Counted from the first letter of the stretch, positions 18,553 through 28,207 are shown. The stretch is 64,000 nucleotides of DNA from Nocardioides sp. SR21 (GCF_022761125.1 NZ_JAKWJR010000007.1:62001-126000), one strand, 5' to 3'. Made by a program: numbers and translations. Notes: a model not told the origin generated them from the sequence alone.

Positions 18553-20063
18553 CCCAGGCCCCCGCCCGCCCGTCGGCCTCGACCTTCGAGTCGATCAACC
18601 CCGCCAACGGCGACGTCGTCGGCACGCACCCGATCCACTCGGAGGAGGAGGTCCGCGACGCCGTCGCGCGCGCGAAGGTCGAGGCCGCGTGGTGGTCGGG
18701 CCTGTCGTTCGACGAGCGCGGCAAGCACCTGTCGACGTGGAAGGGCGTGATGGTGCGCCGGCTCGCACAGCTGGCCGACCTGATGCACCTCGAGATGGGC
18801 AAGCCGCACGGCGACGCCGTCATGGAGGCCGCGCTGGCGATCGACCACCTGAACTGGGCCGCCGGCCACGCCGAGAAGGTGCTCAAGCGGCGCAGGGTCG
18901 CGTCGGGCATGTTGATGGTGAACCAGGCCGCGACCGTGGAGTACCGGCCGCTCGGCGTGGTCGGCGTCATCGGGCCCTGGAACTACCCGGTCTTCACGCC
19001 GATGGGCTCGATCGTCTACGCGCTCGCGGCCGGCAACGCCGTGGTGTTCAAGCCGAGCGAGTACACCCCGGCGATCGGCGAGTGGCTGGCACGCACGTTC
19101 CAGGAGTCGGTCGGCCGCCCGGTGCTCCAGGTGGTCACCGGCTTCGGCGACACGGGCGCCGCCCTGTGCCGGTCCGGCGTCGACAAGATCGCCTTCACCG
19201 GCTCGACCGCGACCGGCAAGCGCGTGATGGCGGCGTGCGCCGAGACGCTCACCCCCGTGGTCATCGAGGCCGGCGGCAAGGACTCCGTGATCGTCGACCA
19301 GGACGCCGACATCGAGGCCGCCGCGGACGCCGCCCTCTGGGGCGCGTGCAGCAACGCCGGCCAGACTTGCACGGGCGTCGAGCGGATCTACGTCCACGAG
19401 CGCGTGTACGACGCGTTCGTCAGCACGATCACCGAGAAGGCCCGGGGCCTCAGCGCGTTCGACGGCGACGACTCGCCGATCGGTCCGATCACGATGCCCA
19501 AGCAGATGGACGTGATCCGCGGCCACATCCAGGACGCGCTGGACCGAGGCGGCCGCGCGCTGGTCGGCGGCGCCGACGCCGTGGGGGAGCGCTTCGTGCA
19601 GCCGACCATCCTGGTCGACGTACCCGAGGACTCGACCGCGGTCACCGAGGAGACCTTCGGCCCGACGGTGACGATCGCCAAGGTGCGCGACATGGACGAG
19701 GCGGTCGAGCGCACCAACGCGACCCGGTACGGCCTGGGCAACTCGGTCTTCAGCAAGGCCAACGGCATGGCGATCGCCGAGCGGATCCGCTCGGGCATGT
19801 CCTCGATCAACGGCGTGATCACGTTCGCCGCGATCCCGAACCTGCCGTTCGGCGGGGTCGGTGACTCGGGCTTCGGCCGGATCCACGGCGCCGACGGCCT
19901 CAAGGAGTTCTGCTACGCCAAGGCGATCGCGCGGCAGCGGTTCAAGCCGATGCTGAACCTCACGTCGTTCGGCCGGACCGAGAAGGCCGACCAGCAGCTG
20001 GCGAGCATGGTCACCATGCTGCACGGCCGCGGCACGACCGTCGGCCCGGAGCTGCGCGACTAG
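18549..20063 (+). CDS. betB: NAD-dependent aldehyde dehydrogenase, probable betaine aldehyde dehydrogenase
   Basis: 504 residues from ATG 18549, overlapping the previous stop by 4 nt. The NAD-binding motif FTGSTATGK, the general base Glu in VIEAGGKD (usually ELGGK) and the catalytic Cys in NAGQTCTGVERI are all present, as is PFGGVGDSGFGR near the C-terminus. The length is normal for the superfamily. Coupled translation with the GMC oxidase suggests oxidation of its aldehyde product, most simply betaine aldehyde to glycine betaine. The C-terminal extension (FKPMLNLTSFGR) is like class 3-type ALDHs, so another aldehyde cannot be excluded. Confidence 0.82.
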   Translation: MTQAPARPSASTFESINPANGDVVGTHPIHSEEEVRDAVARAKVEAAWWSGLSFDERGKHLSTWKGVMVRRLAQLADLMHLEMGKPHGDAVMEAALAIDHLNWAAGHAEKVLKRRRVASGMLMVNQAATVEYRPLGVVGVIGPWNYPVFTPMGSIVYALAAGNAVVFKPSEYTPAIGEWLARTFQESVGRPVLQVVTGFGDTGAALCRSGVDKIAFTGSTATGKRVMAACAETLTPVVIEAGGKDSVIVDQDADIEAAADAALWGACSNAGQTCTGVERIYVHERVYDAFVSTITEKARGLSAFDGDDSPIGPITMPKQMDVIRGHIQDALDRGGRALVGGADAVGERFVQPTILVDVPEDSTAVTEETFGPTVTIAKVRDMDEAVERTNATRYGLGNSVFSKANGMAIAERIRSGMSSINGVITFAAIPNLPFGGVGDSGFGRIHGADGLKEFCYAKAIARQRFKPMLNLTSFGRTEKADQQLASMVTMLHGRGTTVGPELRD

Positions 20064-20074
20064 CGAAATGACCG

Positions 20075-20115
20075 CGGCGGGTGGCGGCGTCCCCGAGACG
20101 CGTCGCCACCCGCCG
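20075..20115. terminator. Hairpin terminator between convergent genes
   Basis: CGGCGGGTGGCG (20075-20086) pairs perfectly with CGCCACCCGCCG (20104-20115), and further pairs including wobbles extend the stem. It sits between the convergent aldehyde dehydrogenase and chemoreceptor genes and can serve both. There is no U-tract, as is common in actinomycetes. Confidence 0.75.
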
Positions 20116-20126
20116 ACATGGGGGGG

Positions 20127-21695
20127 TCAGGCAAGCGTGAAGCGGCCTACCTCGGTCCGCAGGTCCTGGGACATGCGGGAGAGCTCGGCGATCGCGGACA
20201 GGGTCTGGCTGACCGCCTGGGTGGTGGTCTCCGCGGCGCCCGCCACCGTCGAGATGTTGGTGGCGATCTCGCCCGAGCCGGTGGAGGCCTCGGCGACGTT
20301 GCGCGCCATCTCGTTGGTGGTCGCGGTCTGCTCCTCGACCGCGGAGGCGATCGTGAGCTGGTAGTCGTTGATGGAGCCGATGATGGTCGCGATCTCGCCG
20401 ATCGCGGTCACGGCGCCGCCGGTGTCGCCCTGGATGGCCTCGACGCGGCGGGCGATGTCCTCGGTGGCCCGCGCGGTCTCCTGCGCGAGCTCCTTGACCT
20501 CGTTGGCCACCACGGCGAAGCCCTTGCCGGCCTCGCCGGCACGCGCGGCCTCGATCGTGGCGTTGAGCGCGAGCAGGTTGGTCTGCTCGGCGATCGAGGT
20601 GATCGTCTTCACGACGTCACCGATCTCCTGGCTCGACGTACCGAGTCGGGAGACGGACTCGTTGGTGCTCTCGACCATGCCGACGGCCTGGGCGGCGACG
20701 CGGGCGGCGTCGTTGGCCGAGCCGGCGATCTCGCGGATCGAGGCGCCCATCTCCTCCGCGCCGGCGGCGACGGTCTGCACGTTGCGCGACACCTCGTCGG
20801 CGGCGGCGGACACGACGCCGGCCTGGACCGAGGTCTCCTCGGCGCCCGCAGCGATCTCCTGCGAGGACGCCGAGAGCTGCTCCGAGGCTGCCGCGACCGC
20901 GTCGGCGGAGCCGGCGACGGTCGTGACGATGCCGTTGACCGACTCGATGGTCCGGTTGAACGCGACCGAGATGTCGCCGGCCTCGCCGGAGGTCTTCTCG
21001 TCGAGGCGGGCGGTCAGGTCACCGGCGGCGAACCGCTGCAGGCCGACGACCGCGTCCTTGAGCGGGCGGACCAGGCTGCGGGTGATCACGAACGCGATCG
21101 CCGCGGCGACGAGCAGGCCGATCACCGTGAAGATCAGCACGATGGTGCGCATGCCGTTCGCGGTGTCGATGGTCGCCTGCGAGGCGGCGACCGAGTCCTT
21201 GTTGAGGAGCTCGACCAGGTGGCCCAGGGAGTCGTCCATCTTCTCGTTGGAGGCCTGGATCTGCTCGGCGTTGCCGCGCTGGCCGTCCTGGTCGGCGACG
21301 GCGGCGTCGATGAACGCCGAGATCTCGCCGGTGTACGTCGCGAAGTCCGCCTCCATCGCGTCGATGGCCTTCATGTCGTGGTCGTCCAGGGGGAGCTTGC
21401 GCATCTCGGCGATGAAGCCGGCGACCTGCTCGGTGTCGTCGATCACGTCGGCCTGAGCGGTGGTCGGGTCGTCGAGCGTGACGGCCTTGAAGGCGTCGAC
21501 CTTGAGCTCGCTGGAGCGGGTGTCGAGCGACTGGACCAGCGCGCGGGCCGCGTTGTGCACCTTGGCGCGCTCGGCGTCGTACGCCACGTCGTCGGCGCGC
21601 GAGAAGGCGACGGCGGCGATGAGGATGGCGGACGCGAGCCCGATGGCCGTGATGGCGGCGATCCTGCGACCGACCGTCCAACGGATGTTTCTCAT
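20127..21695 (-). CDS. Methyl-accepting chemotaxis protein
   Basis: 522 residues from ATG 21695 (GGAAGGAAAAG upstream); the open frame extends to 21785 but the leader is not signal-like. TM1 is at about 10-33, then an extracytoplasmic four-helix-bundle-like sensor of about 150 residues, TM2 near 190-212, HAMP, and a long coiled-coil signalling domain with the hairpin tip [19 protein letters not shown]. No other chemotaxis gene is in the window and there is no C-terminal CheR-docking pentapeptide. The ligand is unknown. A GCCGATAG motif upstream could be a flagellar sigma-28-type -10. Confidence 0.92.
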   Translation of the reverse strand: MRNIRWTVGRRIAAITAIGLASAILIAAVAFSRADDVAYDAERAKVHNAARALVQSLDTRSSELKVDAFKAVTLDDPTTAQADVIDDTEQVAGFIAEMRKLPLDDHDMKAIDAMEADFATYTGEISAFIDAAVADQDGQRGNAEQIQASNEKMDDSLGHLVELLNKDSVAASQATIDTANGMRTIVLIFTVIGLLVAAAIAFVITRSLVRPLKDAVVGLQRFAAGDLTARLDEKTSGEAGDISVAFNRTIESVNGIVTTVAGSADAVAAASEQLSASSQEIAAGAEETSVQAGVVSAAADEVSRNVQTVAAGAEEMGASIREIAGSANDAARVAAQAVGMVESTNESVSRLGTSSQEIGDVVKTITSIAEQTNLLALNATIEAARAGEAGKGFAVVANEVKELAQETARATEDIARRVEAIQGDTGGAVTAIGEIATIIGSINDYQLTIASAVEEQTATTNEMARNVAEASTGSGEIATNISTVAGAAETTTQAVSQTLSAIAELSRMSQDLRTEVGRFTLA

Positions 21696-21828
21696 GACGG
21701 GCTTTTCCTTCCCAGCGTTCGATGTGAACGCACGACTGACGTCCCCGAGAGCGTCCGGGCCACGGAGCCCGGTCAGGGGGCACATCGGTCGTTGAAGGGT
21801 GAACCTGAGGAACGGCGTGGGACGAGAT

Positions 21829-21836
21829 CTATCGGC
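21829..21836 (-). promoter_or_regulatory. Possible sigma-28/WhiG-type -10 for the chemoreceptor
   Basis: GCCGATAG on the minus strand, 134 nt before the chemoreceptor ATG, is one base from the FliA/WhiG -10 consensus GCCGATAA. No TAAA-like -35 is found 15 nt upstream, so this is weak. An exact GCCGATAA lies on the plus strand at 21864-21871 but faces no suitable gene. Confidence 0.3.
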
Positions 21837-21893
21837 TAGACCAGGACCCGGGTCGAGTGAACCGCCGATAAATTTCGGGCGAGTTTCGTCCGA

Positions 21894-22613
21894 TCAGCGC
21901 AGGGAGTACGTCGCCAGCGAGACGCCGACGTAGTGCGAGACGAACGCCAGGATCGTGAAGGTGTGGAACACCTCGTGGAAGCCGAACCACTGCGGCCACG
22001 GGTTCGGCCGCTTGAAGCCGTAGACGACGCCGCCGAACGTGTAGAGCGCACCGCCGACCACGATCAGCGTGAACGTCGCGATGCCGATGCCCACGCCGAG
22101 CCGGGTCGCGCCGTCGAAGAAGCTCGGGATGAAGAAGATCGCGGCCCAGCCGAGGGCGATGTACAGCGGCACGTAGAGCCAGCGTGGCGCGTCGGTCCAG
22201 AAGACCCGGAACCCGACGCCGAGGACCGCGCCGGTCCACACCGTCGCGAGGAGCACGACCTGCTGGGTGCCGTCGAGGAGGATCAGCGCGAACGGCGTGT
22301 AGGAGCCCGCGATCAGCAGGAAGATGTTCGAGTGGTCGAAGCGGCGGAGGAACGCCCACGTCCGCGGCGACCAGGTGCCGGTGTGGTAGATCGCCGACAC
22401 CGTGAAGAGGATGAGCGCCGATCCGGTGAACAGCGCCGAGCCGATCCGGGTGGCGGAGTTCGGTGACAGCGCGATCAGCACGATGCCGGCGGCCAGCGTC
22501 AGCGGTGCGATCCCGAGGTGCAGCCAGCCTCGGAGCTTGGGCTTCACGTCGGCGATGACGTCGGACAGGGTGTCCAGACCGTGGCGCACGGTCTCGTTCA
22601 TCGACTGGCTCAT
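21894..22613 (-). CDS. Hemolysin III / PAQR-family membrane protein
   Basis: 239 residues with seven predicted helices. The HlyIII/PAQR metal-site residues are visible: SAIYHTGTW after helix 2 (Ser and His), FDHSNIFLLIAGSYTPF with Asp and His, and HEVFHTFTILAFVSHY near the C-terminus. Family members are zinc-dependent membrane hydrolase-like proteins; the bacterial function is poorly defined and true haemolytic activity is doubtful. It is divergent from the prenyltransferase gene. Confidence 0.9.
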   Translation of the reverse strand: MSQSMNETVRHGLDTLSDVIADVKPKLRGWLHLGIAPLTLAAGIVLIALSPNSATRIGSALFTGSALILFTVSAIYHTGTWSPRTWAFLRRFDHSNIFLLIAGSYTPFALILLDGTQQVVLLATVWTGAVLGVGFRVFWTDAPRWLYVPLYIALGWAAIFFIPSFFDGATRLGVGIGIATFTLIVVGGALYTFGGVVYGFKRPNPWPQWFGFHEVFHTFTILAFVSHYVGVSLATYSLR

Positions 22614-22707
22614 GGGTTGAACCTACCCAAGGAGCGGTCACGGAACCCCTTCGTGCGATGAACGTCATGTCAACCCTTCGGGCACGCCGCGTCTGTAACA
22701 TCGAGGG

Positions 22708-23484
22708 GTGGCGGACTGGAAGCGCGGACTCCGGCGGGTGCTCTACCCGGCGTACGAGGCCCGGATGCTCCGGCGGATGCCCTCCGAGGGACTCCCGAAG
22801 CACATCGGCGTGATGCTCGACGGCAACCGGCGCTGGGCCAAGGCCGTCGGCCGCGACACCGCGCACGGCCACCGGGCCGGCGCCGCGAACATCGAGCCGC
22901 TGCTCGGCTGGTGTGACGAGGTCGGCATCGAGGTCGTCACGCTGTGGCTGCTGTCGACCGACAACCTCAACCGCCCCGAGGCGCAGCTGGCTCCGCTGCT
23001 CGACATCATCGGGGAGGCGGTCGCGTCCCTCGCCGACCAGAAGCGCTGGCGCATCCACCCGGTGGGCGCGCTGGACCTGCTGCCGGCCTCGCTCGCCGAG
23101 AAGCTGAAGGCCGCCGAGGAGGCGACCCGCGATGTCGACGGGATGCTCGTCAACGTCGCGGTCGGGTACGGCGGGCGCCGCGAGATCGCGGACGCCGTAC
23201 GCTCCCTGCTCCAGGAGGCCGCGGCCGAGGGCACCTCGATGGAGGAGCTCGCCGGGATCATCGACGTCGAGCACATCGCGGAGCACCTCTACACCAAGGG
23301 CCAGCCCGACCCCGACCTGGTGATCCGCACCTCCGGTGAGCAGCGGCTCGGTGGCTTCCTGCTGTGGCAGAGCGCGCGCTCGGAGTTCTACTTCTGCGAG
23401 GCGTACTGGCCCGACTTCCGGCGCGTGGACTTCCTGCGCGCCGTCCGCGCCTACGCGCAGCGTGAGCGGCGCTTCGGTTCCTGA
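22708..23484 (+). CDS. uppS: Isoprenyl transferase (cis-prenyltransferase)
   Basis: 258 residues from GTG 22708 with GAGGGG directly upstream. The signature motifs are present: MLDGNRRWAK (catalytic Asp, then Asn-Arg), a DNLNRPE region, RTSGEQRLGGFLLWQ and SEFYF. It makes cis-polyprenyl diphosphate from IPP and an allylic primer for cell-wall carrier lipid. Actinobacteria often have two homologues, a short-chain Z-farnesyl synthase and the long-chain enzyme, and the N-terminal RVLYPAYEARMLRRMP extension fits the short-chain type, so chain length is not decided. Confidence 0.92.
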   Translation: MADWKRGLRRVLYPAYEARMLRRMPSEGLPKHIGVMLDGNRRWAKAVGRDTAHGHRAGAANIEPLLGWCDEVGIEVVTLWLLSTDNLNRPEAQLAPLLDIIGEAVASLADQKRWRIHPVGALDLLPASLAEKLKAAEEATRDVDGMLVNVAVGYGGRREIADAVRSLLQEAAAEGTSMEELAGIIDVEHIAEHLYTKGQPDPDLVIRTSGEQRLGGFLLWQSARSEFYFCEAYWPDFRRVDFLRAVRAYAQRERRFGS

Positions 23485-23761
23485 GCTCGCCGAAGGGCGG
23501 TTCGTAACTCAGGGTTCACGTCGCGGCTGCGGCGTGTCGCCCGAAACCGCCGGGGCCGCGGCGTACTTTCCGAATATCGGGGAGTGGGGAAGCTCCCTGT
23601 ACCGGGAGGCCCGTTCGTGAGTACTCACGACTGCACAGTGCGGTGGCCTGGCTGCCGCGCGACCGGGAGCCGGCACTCCGGCGCTCGGGCTCGTTCCGGT
23701 CCGTCTGCTTGAAACCGAAGCCGGCGGAGAGTGCGCGCCGGCCTGACAAGGGGTGTCACCG
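23485..23761. promoter_or_regulatory. Structured leader upstream of PIN-PhoH gene
   Basis: No convincing gene is present here. TCGTGAGT-ACTCACGA (23615-23630) is a perfect 16-bp palindrome. Just before it, CTCCC can pair either with an upstream GGGAG or with a downstream GGGAG around 23578-23608, giving mutually exclusive hairpins. I see no match to a riboswitch family I know. The promoter, operator or attenuator function is inference. Confidence 0.35.
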
Positions 23762-25141
23762 GTGCCGACAACGGTTCAGAAGTCGCAGCGCTCCGCTTCC
23801 ACCACTGCCTCGAGGACTCGCGCGAAAGCCGCCGCCGCCAAGGCCGCCGTTCGCACGTACGTCCTCGACACCAGCGTGCTGCTGGCCGACCCGGGGGCGC
23901 TGCGGCGCTTCGCCGAGCACCAGGTCGTGCTCCCCGTGGTGGTCATCACCGAGCTGGAGGGCAAGCGGCACCACCCCGAGCTGGGCTACTTCGCCCGCGC
24001 CGCCCTGCGGATGCTCGACGAGATGCGGGTGACCCACGGCCGGCTCGACGAGCCGATCCCGGTGGGTGACGAGGGCGGCACCATCCGGGTCGAGCTCAAC
24101 CACACCGACCCGCAGGCGCTGCCGTCGGGCTTCCGGCTCGGCGACAACGACACCCGGATCCTCGCGGTGGCCTGCAACCTGGCCAACGAGGGCTGCGACG
24201 TCACGCTGGTCTCCAAGGACCTGCCGCTGCGGATCAAGGCGTCCGCGGTCGGTCTGGTCGCGGAGGAGTACCGCGCCGAGGCGATCAGCGACTCCGACAC
24301 GGGCTACTCCGGCATGGCCGAGCTCGAGGTCGCGGCCGTGGAGGTCGACGAGCTGTACGACGACGGCGTGCTCGACCTCGCGGAGGCGCGCGACCTGCCC
24401 TGCCACCAGGGCCTGGTGCTGCTGTCCGACCGCGGCACCGCGCTCGGCCGGGTCGGCCCCGACAAGCGCGTGCACCTGGTGCGCGGCGACCGCGAGGCGT
24501 TCGGCATCCACGGCCGCTCCGCCGAGCAGCGGATCGCGCTCGAGATGCTGCTCGACCCCGAGGTCGGCATCGTCTCGCTCGGCGGCCGCGCCGGCACCGG
24601 CAAGTCCGCGCTCGCCCTGTGCGCCGGGCTCGAGGCGGTGATGGAGCGCCGGCAGCACAAGAAGGTCGTGGTGTTCCGTCCGCTGTTCGCGGTCGGTGGC
24701 CAGGAGCTCGGCTACCTGCCCGGCTCGGAGTCGGAGAAGATGTCGCCCTGGGGCCAGGCGGTGTTCGACACCCTCGGCGCGATCACCTCGCACGAGGTGA
24801 TCGAGGAGGTGCTCGACCGCGGGATGCTCGAGGTGCTGCCGCTGACCCACATCCGCGGCCGCTCGCTGCACGACGCGTTCGTGATCGTCGACGAGGCGCA
24901 GTCGCTGGAGCGCAACGTGCTGCTCACCGTGCTGTCCCGCATCGGCGCGAACTCCAAGGTCGTGCTCACCCACGACGTCGCCCAGCGCGACAACCTGCGG
25001 GTCGGGCGCCACGACGGCATCGTCGCGGTGATCGAGAAGCTCAAGGGTCACCCGCTGTTCGCGCACGTCACGCTGACCCGCTCCGAGCGCTCGCCGATCG
25101 CGGCGCTGGTGACCGAGATGCTGGAGTCGGTGGCCATCTGA
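23762..25141 (+). CDS. PIN domain - PhoH ATPase fusion (PhoH2-like)
   Basis: About 459 residues. I favour GTG 23762 (AAGGGG 8 nt upstream); GTG 23753 is the in-frame alternative. The N-terminal Lys/Ala/Arg-rich tail is followed by a PIN nuclease domain ([42 protein letters not shown]) that keeps the acidic metal ligands. From about 245 a PhoH helicase-type ATPase follows (Walker [12 protein letters not shown], Walker [10 protein letters not shown], sensor-like [10 protein letters not shown]). Mycobacterial PhoH2 is an RNA-unwinding and -cleaving toxin relative; a role in RNA turnover is expected. No phoAT-type antitoxin gene is seen directly upstream. Confidence 0.9.
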   Translation: MPTTVQKSQRSASTTASRTRAKAAAAKAAVRTYVLDTSVLLADPGALRRFAEHQVVLPVVVITELEGKRHHPELGYFARAALRMLDEMRVTHGRLDEPIPVGDEGGTIRVELNHTDPQALPSGFRLGDNDTRILAVACNLANEGCDVTLVSKDLPLRIKASAVGLVAEEYRAEAISDSDTGYSGMAELEVAAVEVDELYDDGVLDLAEARDLPCHQGLVLLSDRGTALGRVGPDKRVHLVRGDREAFGIHGRSAEQRIALEMLLDPEVGIVSLGGRAGTGKSALALCAGLEAVMERRQHKKVVVFRPLFAVGGQELGYLPGSESEKMSPWGQAVFDTLGAITSHEVIEEVLDRGMLEVLPLTHIRGRSLHDAFVIVDEAQSLERNVLLTVLSRIGANSKVVLTHDVAQRDNLRVGRHDGIVAVIEKLKGHPLFAHVTLTRSERSPIAALVTEMLESVAI

Positions 25142-25163
25142 GGGTGTGATATCGGACTGATCC

Positions 25164-25201
25164 TGCGTCGGTTTCCCCGGTCAACCGGGGAAACCGACGC
25201 A
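25164..25201 (+). terminator. Perfect 17-bp hairpin terminator after PIN-PhoH
   Basis: TGCGTCGGTTTCCCCGG (25164-25180) pairs fully with CCGGGGAAACCGACGCA (25185-25201) across a TCAA loop, 22 nt after the stop. There is no U-tract, but stem length and position fit an actinobacterial intrinsic terminator. Confidence 0.85.
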
Positions 25202-25292
25202 CTTCTGAGGCCCCTGGTGCACATGGGACGAATGAGGCGTCTCGAATGTGCAGTTCGATTGGTGTCCGGCCGATCGGTCAGGCAGGGTGGCC

Positions 25293-25311
25293 CGTGACCT
25301 TTTCGTGACCT
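25293..25311. promoter_or_regulatory. Direct repeat upstream of secreted transglycosylase
   Basis: CGTGACCT occurs at 25293-25300 and 25304-25311 (11-nt period). Spaced GTAAC/GTGAC direct repeats with this period are typical of MtrA-type response-regulator sites upstream of actinobacterial cell-wall hydrolase genes; assignment to MtrA is inference. Confidence 0.4.
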
Positions 25312-25349
25312 GTCGCCCCGAGTCCGCCCTACGAACCCGAGACGAGCCC

Positions 25350-26039
25350 TTGTCGAAGCCCCCGAAGTACGTCCCGAAGCACCGGCACGCCCCGGAGCCC
25401 TCGGCCCTCACGAAGGTGCCGCGCAAGGTCCTGCGCAGCACCGTGGTGACGTCGGGTCTCGCAGCGGCGGCGACCGGGCTCGCGGTCTCGGCGGGCGTGC
25501 TCGCCGCGCCCGGTGACGTCGCCTCGGTCGCCGAGGACCTCGGGTCGACGGTCTCCGGTGCGGCCAGCGACGCTCCCACGGTTGATGGGTCGGTCGGTGA
25601 CTCGGCCGATGACGCGGTCGACCGGGAGCCCACCGTCTCCCGCGCGTTCGACCGGCGCGACGCCCCCGACCCGGCCAAGAAGGCCGCGCTGTCGGTCGAC
25701 GACGGCCCGGCGGTCACGCGCACCGTGAGCCTCGCCGACGGCGACCCCCGCGACATCGCCCAGGCGCTGATGCCGCAGTTCGGCTTCGGCTCCGACCAGT
25801 TCGGCTGCCTCGACTCGCTGTGGACCCGCGAGAGCAACTGGGACCCGGCCGCCCACAACCCGTCGTCGGGCGCCCACGGCATCCCGCAGTCGCTGCCCGG
25901 CTCCAAGATGGCCACGGCCGGCCCCGACTGGGAGACCAACCCCGTCACCCAGATCACCTGGGGCCTGGGCTACATCCAGGACCGGTACGGCAGCCCGTGC
26001 AGCGCCTGGGCGCACTCCGAGTCCGTCGGCTGGTACTGA
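25350..26039 (+). CDS. Secreted lytic transglycosylase-like (SLT) protein
   Basis: 229 residues from TTG 25350; the frame is open further upstream but homologous proteins start near SKPPKYVPKHR. A basic N-terminus is followed by one hydrophobic segment (LRSTVVTSGLAAAATGLAVSAGVLAAPG), which acts as a signal or anchor, and a linker rich in Asp, Ser and Ala. The C-terminal 80 residues are a compact SLT domain: FGCLDSLWTRESNWDP with the catalytic Glu, then GAHGIPQSLPGSKMA and WGLGYIQDRYGSPCSAW. Predicted to cleave peptidoglycan glycan strands outside the membrane. A direct repeat resembling MtrA sites lies upstream. Confidence 0.87.
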   Translation: MSKPPKYVPKHRHAPEPSALTKVPRKVLRSTVVTSGLAAAATGLAVSAGVLAAPGDVASVAEDLGSTVSGAASDAPTVDGSVGDSADDAVDREPTVSRAFDRRDAPDPAKKAALSVDDGPAVTRTVSLADGDPRDIAQALMPQFGFGSDQFGCLDSLWTRESNWDPAAHNPSSGAHGIPQSLPGSKMATAGPDWETNPVTQITWGLGYIQDRYGSPCSAWAHSESVGWY

Positions 26040-26043
26040 CGCG

Positions 26044-26061
26044 CTGCGAGCGAGCTCGCAG
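26044..26061. terminator. Small hairpin between convergent genes
   Basis: CTGCGAG-CGAG-CTCGCAG is a perfect 7-4-7 hairpin 5 nt after the transglycosylase stop. The following 26065-26124 also carries degenerate TCGAG-type repeat sequence. Confidence 0.55.
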
Positions 26062-26124
26062 ACGCACGCGGAGAGGTCGAGTAGCGCGACGCGCGTATCG
26101 AGAGCGTATCGAGACCTGGGGCAC

Positions 26125-27498
26125 CTAGGGCCGCGTCATCGACTCCACGTCGAGCGCCTCGTCGAGCTGCTCCTCGGTGAGCTCACCGCGCTCGACGTAC
26201 CCGAGCTTGATCACGGTCTCGCGGATCGTCGCACCGTCGGCGAGCGCCTGCTTGGCGATCTTCGCCGCGGCCTCGTAGCCGACGTGCTTGTTGAGCGGGG
26301 TGACCACGGACGGCGAGGACTCGGCGTACTGCCGCATCCGGTCAGCGTCGGCAGTGATCCCGTCGACGCAGCGCTCGGCGAGCAGCTGTGACGACGCGGC
26401 CAGCAGCCGCACGGACTCCAGCACGTTGCGCGCCATCACCGGCATCGCGACGTTGAGCTCGAAGCTGCCGCTCGCGCCGGCCGCGGTGACGGCGGCGTCG
26501 TTGCCGACGACCTGGAAGCAGACCATCAGCGTGGCCTCGGGCAGCACCGGGTTCACCTTGCCGGGCATGATGCTCGACCCCGGCTGCAGGTCGGGCAGGT
26601 GGATCTCGGCGAGCCCGGTGGTCGGCCCGGACGACATCCAGCGCAGGTCGTTGCAGATCTTGGTGAGCCCGACCGCATAGGTGCGCAGTACCCCGCTCAG
26701 CTCGACCAGCGAGTCGCGGGTGGCCTGGGCCTCGAAGTGGTTGCGCGCCTCGGTGAACGGCTGCCCGGTCGTCTCGGCGAGTACGGCGATGACCCGCTCG
26801 GCGAACCCGGGCGGGGTGTTGATGCCGGTGCCGACCGCCGTGCCGCCCAGCGGCAGCTCGCGGACGCGGGGGAGGGCCGACTCGAGCCGCTCGGCGGCGT
26901 ACCGCACGGTCGCGGCGTACCCGCCGAACTCCTGCCCGAGCATCACCGGGGTCGCGTCCATCAGGTGGGTGCGGCCGGACTTCACCAGCCCGGCGAACTC
27001 CTCGGCCTTGCGCTCGAGGCTGCTCGCGAGCACGTCGAGCGCGGGCAGCAGGGTCTCGGTCACCGCCAGGGTCGCTGCCACGTGGATCGCGGTGGGAAAC
27101 GTGTCGTTGCTCGACTGGCTGGCGTTCACGTGGTCGTTGGGGTGCACGCCCTCGCCGGCGAGGGTGGCGATCACCTCGTTGGCGTTCATGTTGGAGCTGG
27201 TGCCCGACCCGGTCTGGAACACGTCGATCGGGAACTCCGCGTCGTGGTCACCGGTGACGACCTCGCGGGCGGCGGCCGTGATCGCGTGCGCGCGCTCCTG
27301 GTCGAGCACGCCGAGCTCGCCGTTGACGACGGCGGCGGCCGCCTTCACGTGCCCGATCGCATGGATCAGCGCAGGCTCGATCGGCGTACCGCTGATCGGG
27401 AAGTTCTCGACGGCTCGTTGGGTCTGGGCCTGCCAGAGGGCGTCCTGCGGCACGCGCACCTCGCCCATGCTGTCGTGCTCGACGCGGTAGTCGGTCAT
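26125..27498 (-). CDS. fumC: Class II fumarate hydratase
   Basis: 457 residues from ATG 27498; the open frame extends upstream but that part is antisense-like and overlaps the next gene. Homotetrameric iron-independent fumarase of the TCA cycle. The superfamily signature [10 protein letters not shown] is intact, with [25 protein letters not shown] and [11 protein letters not shown] in the expected order, so it is fumarase rather than aspartase or argininosuccinate lyase. Its start overlaps the stop of the upstream methyltransferase-like gene by 4 nt, indicating a two-gene operon. A second, unrelated class I fumarase lies 1.3 kb away. Confidence 0.95.
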   Translation of the reverse strand: MTDYRVEHDSMGEVRVPQDALWQAQTQRAVENFPISGTPIEPALIHAIGHVKAAAAVVNGELGVLDQERAHAITAAAREVVTGDHDAEFPIDVFQTGSGTSSNMNANEVIATLAGEGVHPNDHVNASQSSNDTFPTAIHVAATLAVTETLLPALDVLASSLERKAEEFAGLVKSGRTHLMDATPVMLGQEFGGYAATVRYAAERLESALPRVRELPLGGTAVGTGINTPPGFAERVIAVLAETTGQPFTEARNHFEAQATRDSLVELSGVLRTYAVGLTKICNDLRWMSSGPTTGLAEIHLPDLQPGSSIMPGKVNPVLPEATLMVCFQVVGNDAAVTAAGASGSFELNVAMPVMARNVLESVRLLAASSQLLAERCVDGITADADRMRQYAESSPSVVTPLNKHVGYEAAAKIAKQALADGATIRETVIKLGYVERGELTEEQLDEALDVESMTRP

Positions 27499-28178
27499 GC
27501 GTCGGACGGTACCCGTGCCGTGTAGAGCCAGTACTGCTCCTCGCGGTCCTGCAGCAGCACGTCGTGGCCGTAGCCGTGCGCCTGGCCGAAGACCCGGCTC
27601 ATCTCCTGCTGGAGCTCCGGGGCCTCGGCGGCGGACCAGATCACCAGCACGCCGCCCGGCCGCAGCGCGGCGCGCGCGGTGGTGAGGAACGGCGCGAGGT
27701 AGAGCGCGGCGTTCGCGTCGTGCACCAGGTAGCCGGGGCCGTTGTCGACGTCGAGCAGCACCAGGTCGTACGACGCCGGCTTCGCCTCGGCCAGCGCGAC
27801 CGCGATGTCGGCGACCACCACCGTCACCCGCTCGTCGGCCAGCAGCGCCGGGCCGTGCGGCACGGTGCCGTCGCGCATCCAGTCGACCAGCGCCTGCTCG
27901 ATCTCGACGACCGCGCACTTCTCCACGCGGCTGTCGCGCAGCACCTCGTGCATCGTGAACCCGAGGCCGAGCCCACCCACGACGACCGCGCGCGGGTCCT
28001 CGACCTCCTTGAGCGCAGCCTCGGCCAGCGCCTGCTCGGTACTGGTCTCGAGGGTGTCCATGACGAACACCCCGTTGGCGCGCAGCTCCAGCACGGCAGG
28101 GGCGTTCTCCGCGCGGCGCTCGCGCAGCACCAGCTCCCCGCGCTCGGTCTCGGCCCGGGCGATCTCGACGTACTCCAC
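27495..28178 (-). CDS. Spermidine synthase-like methyltransferase-fold protein
   Basis: 227 residues. Rossmann-fold methyltransferase core with [16 protein letters not shown] (motif I), [13 protein letters not shown] (acidic residue ending strand 2) and [18 protein letters not shown] (motif IV region). It resembles the spermidine-synthase-like proteins common in actinobacteria rather than a true polyamine synthase; the aminopropyl-transfer tyrosine and N-terminal beta-domain are reduced. The substrate is unknown. It is translationally coupled to fumC. Confidence 0.8.
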   Translation of the reverse strand: MEYVEIARAETERGELVLRERRAENAPAVLELRANGVFVMDTLETSTEQALAEAALKEVEDPRAVVVGGLGLGFTMHEVLRDSRVEKCAVVEIEQALVDWMRDGTVPHGPALLADERVTVVVADIAVALAEAKPASYDLVLLDVDNGPGYLVHDANAALYLAPFLTTARAALRPGGVLVIWSAAEAPELQQEMSRVFGQAHGYGHDVLLQDREEQYWLYTARVPSDA

Positions 28179-28207
28179 GGGCCGACCCTACGGACCCGTC
28201 GGTGGCG

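Noticed and set aside
23485..25349. ydaO-type (c-di-AMP) riboswitch upstream of PhoH or the transglycosylase
   Set aside because: Considered because such riboswitches precede wall hydrolases in actinobacteria, but the conserved core motifs are not present.
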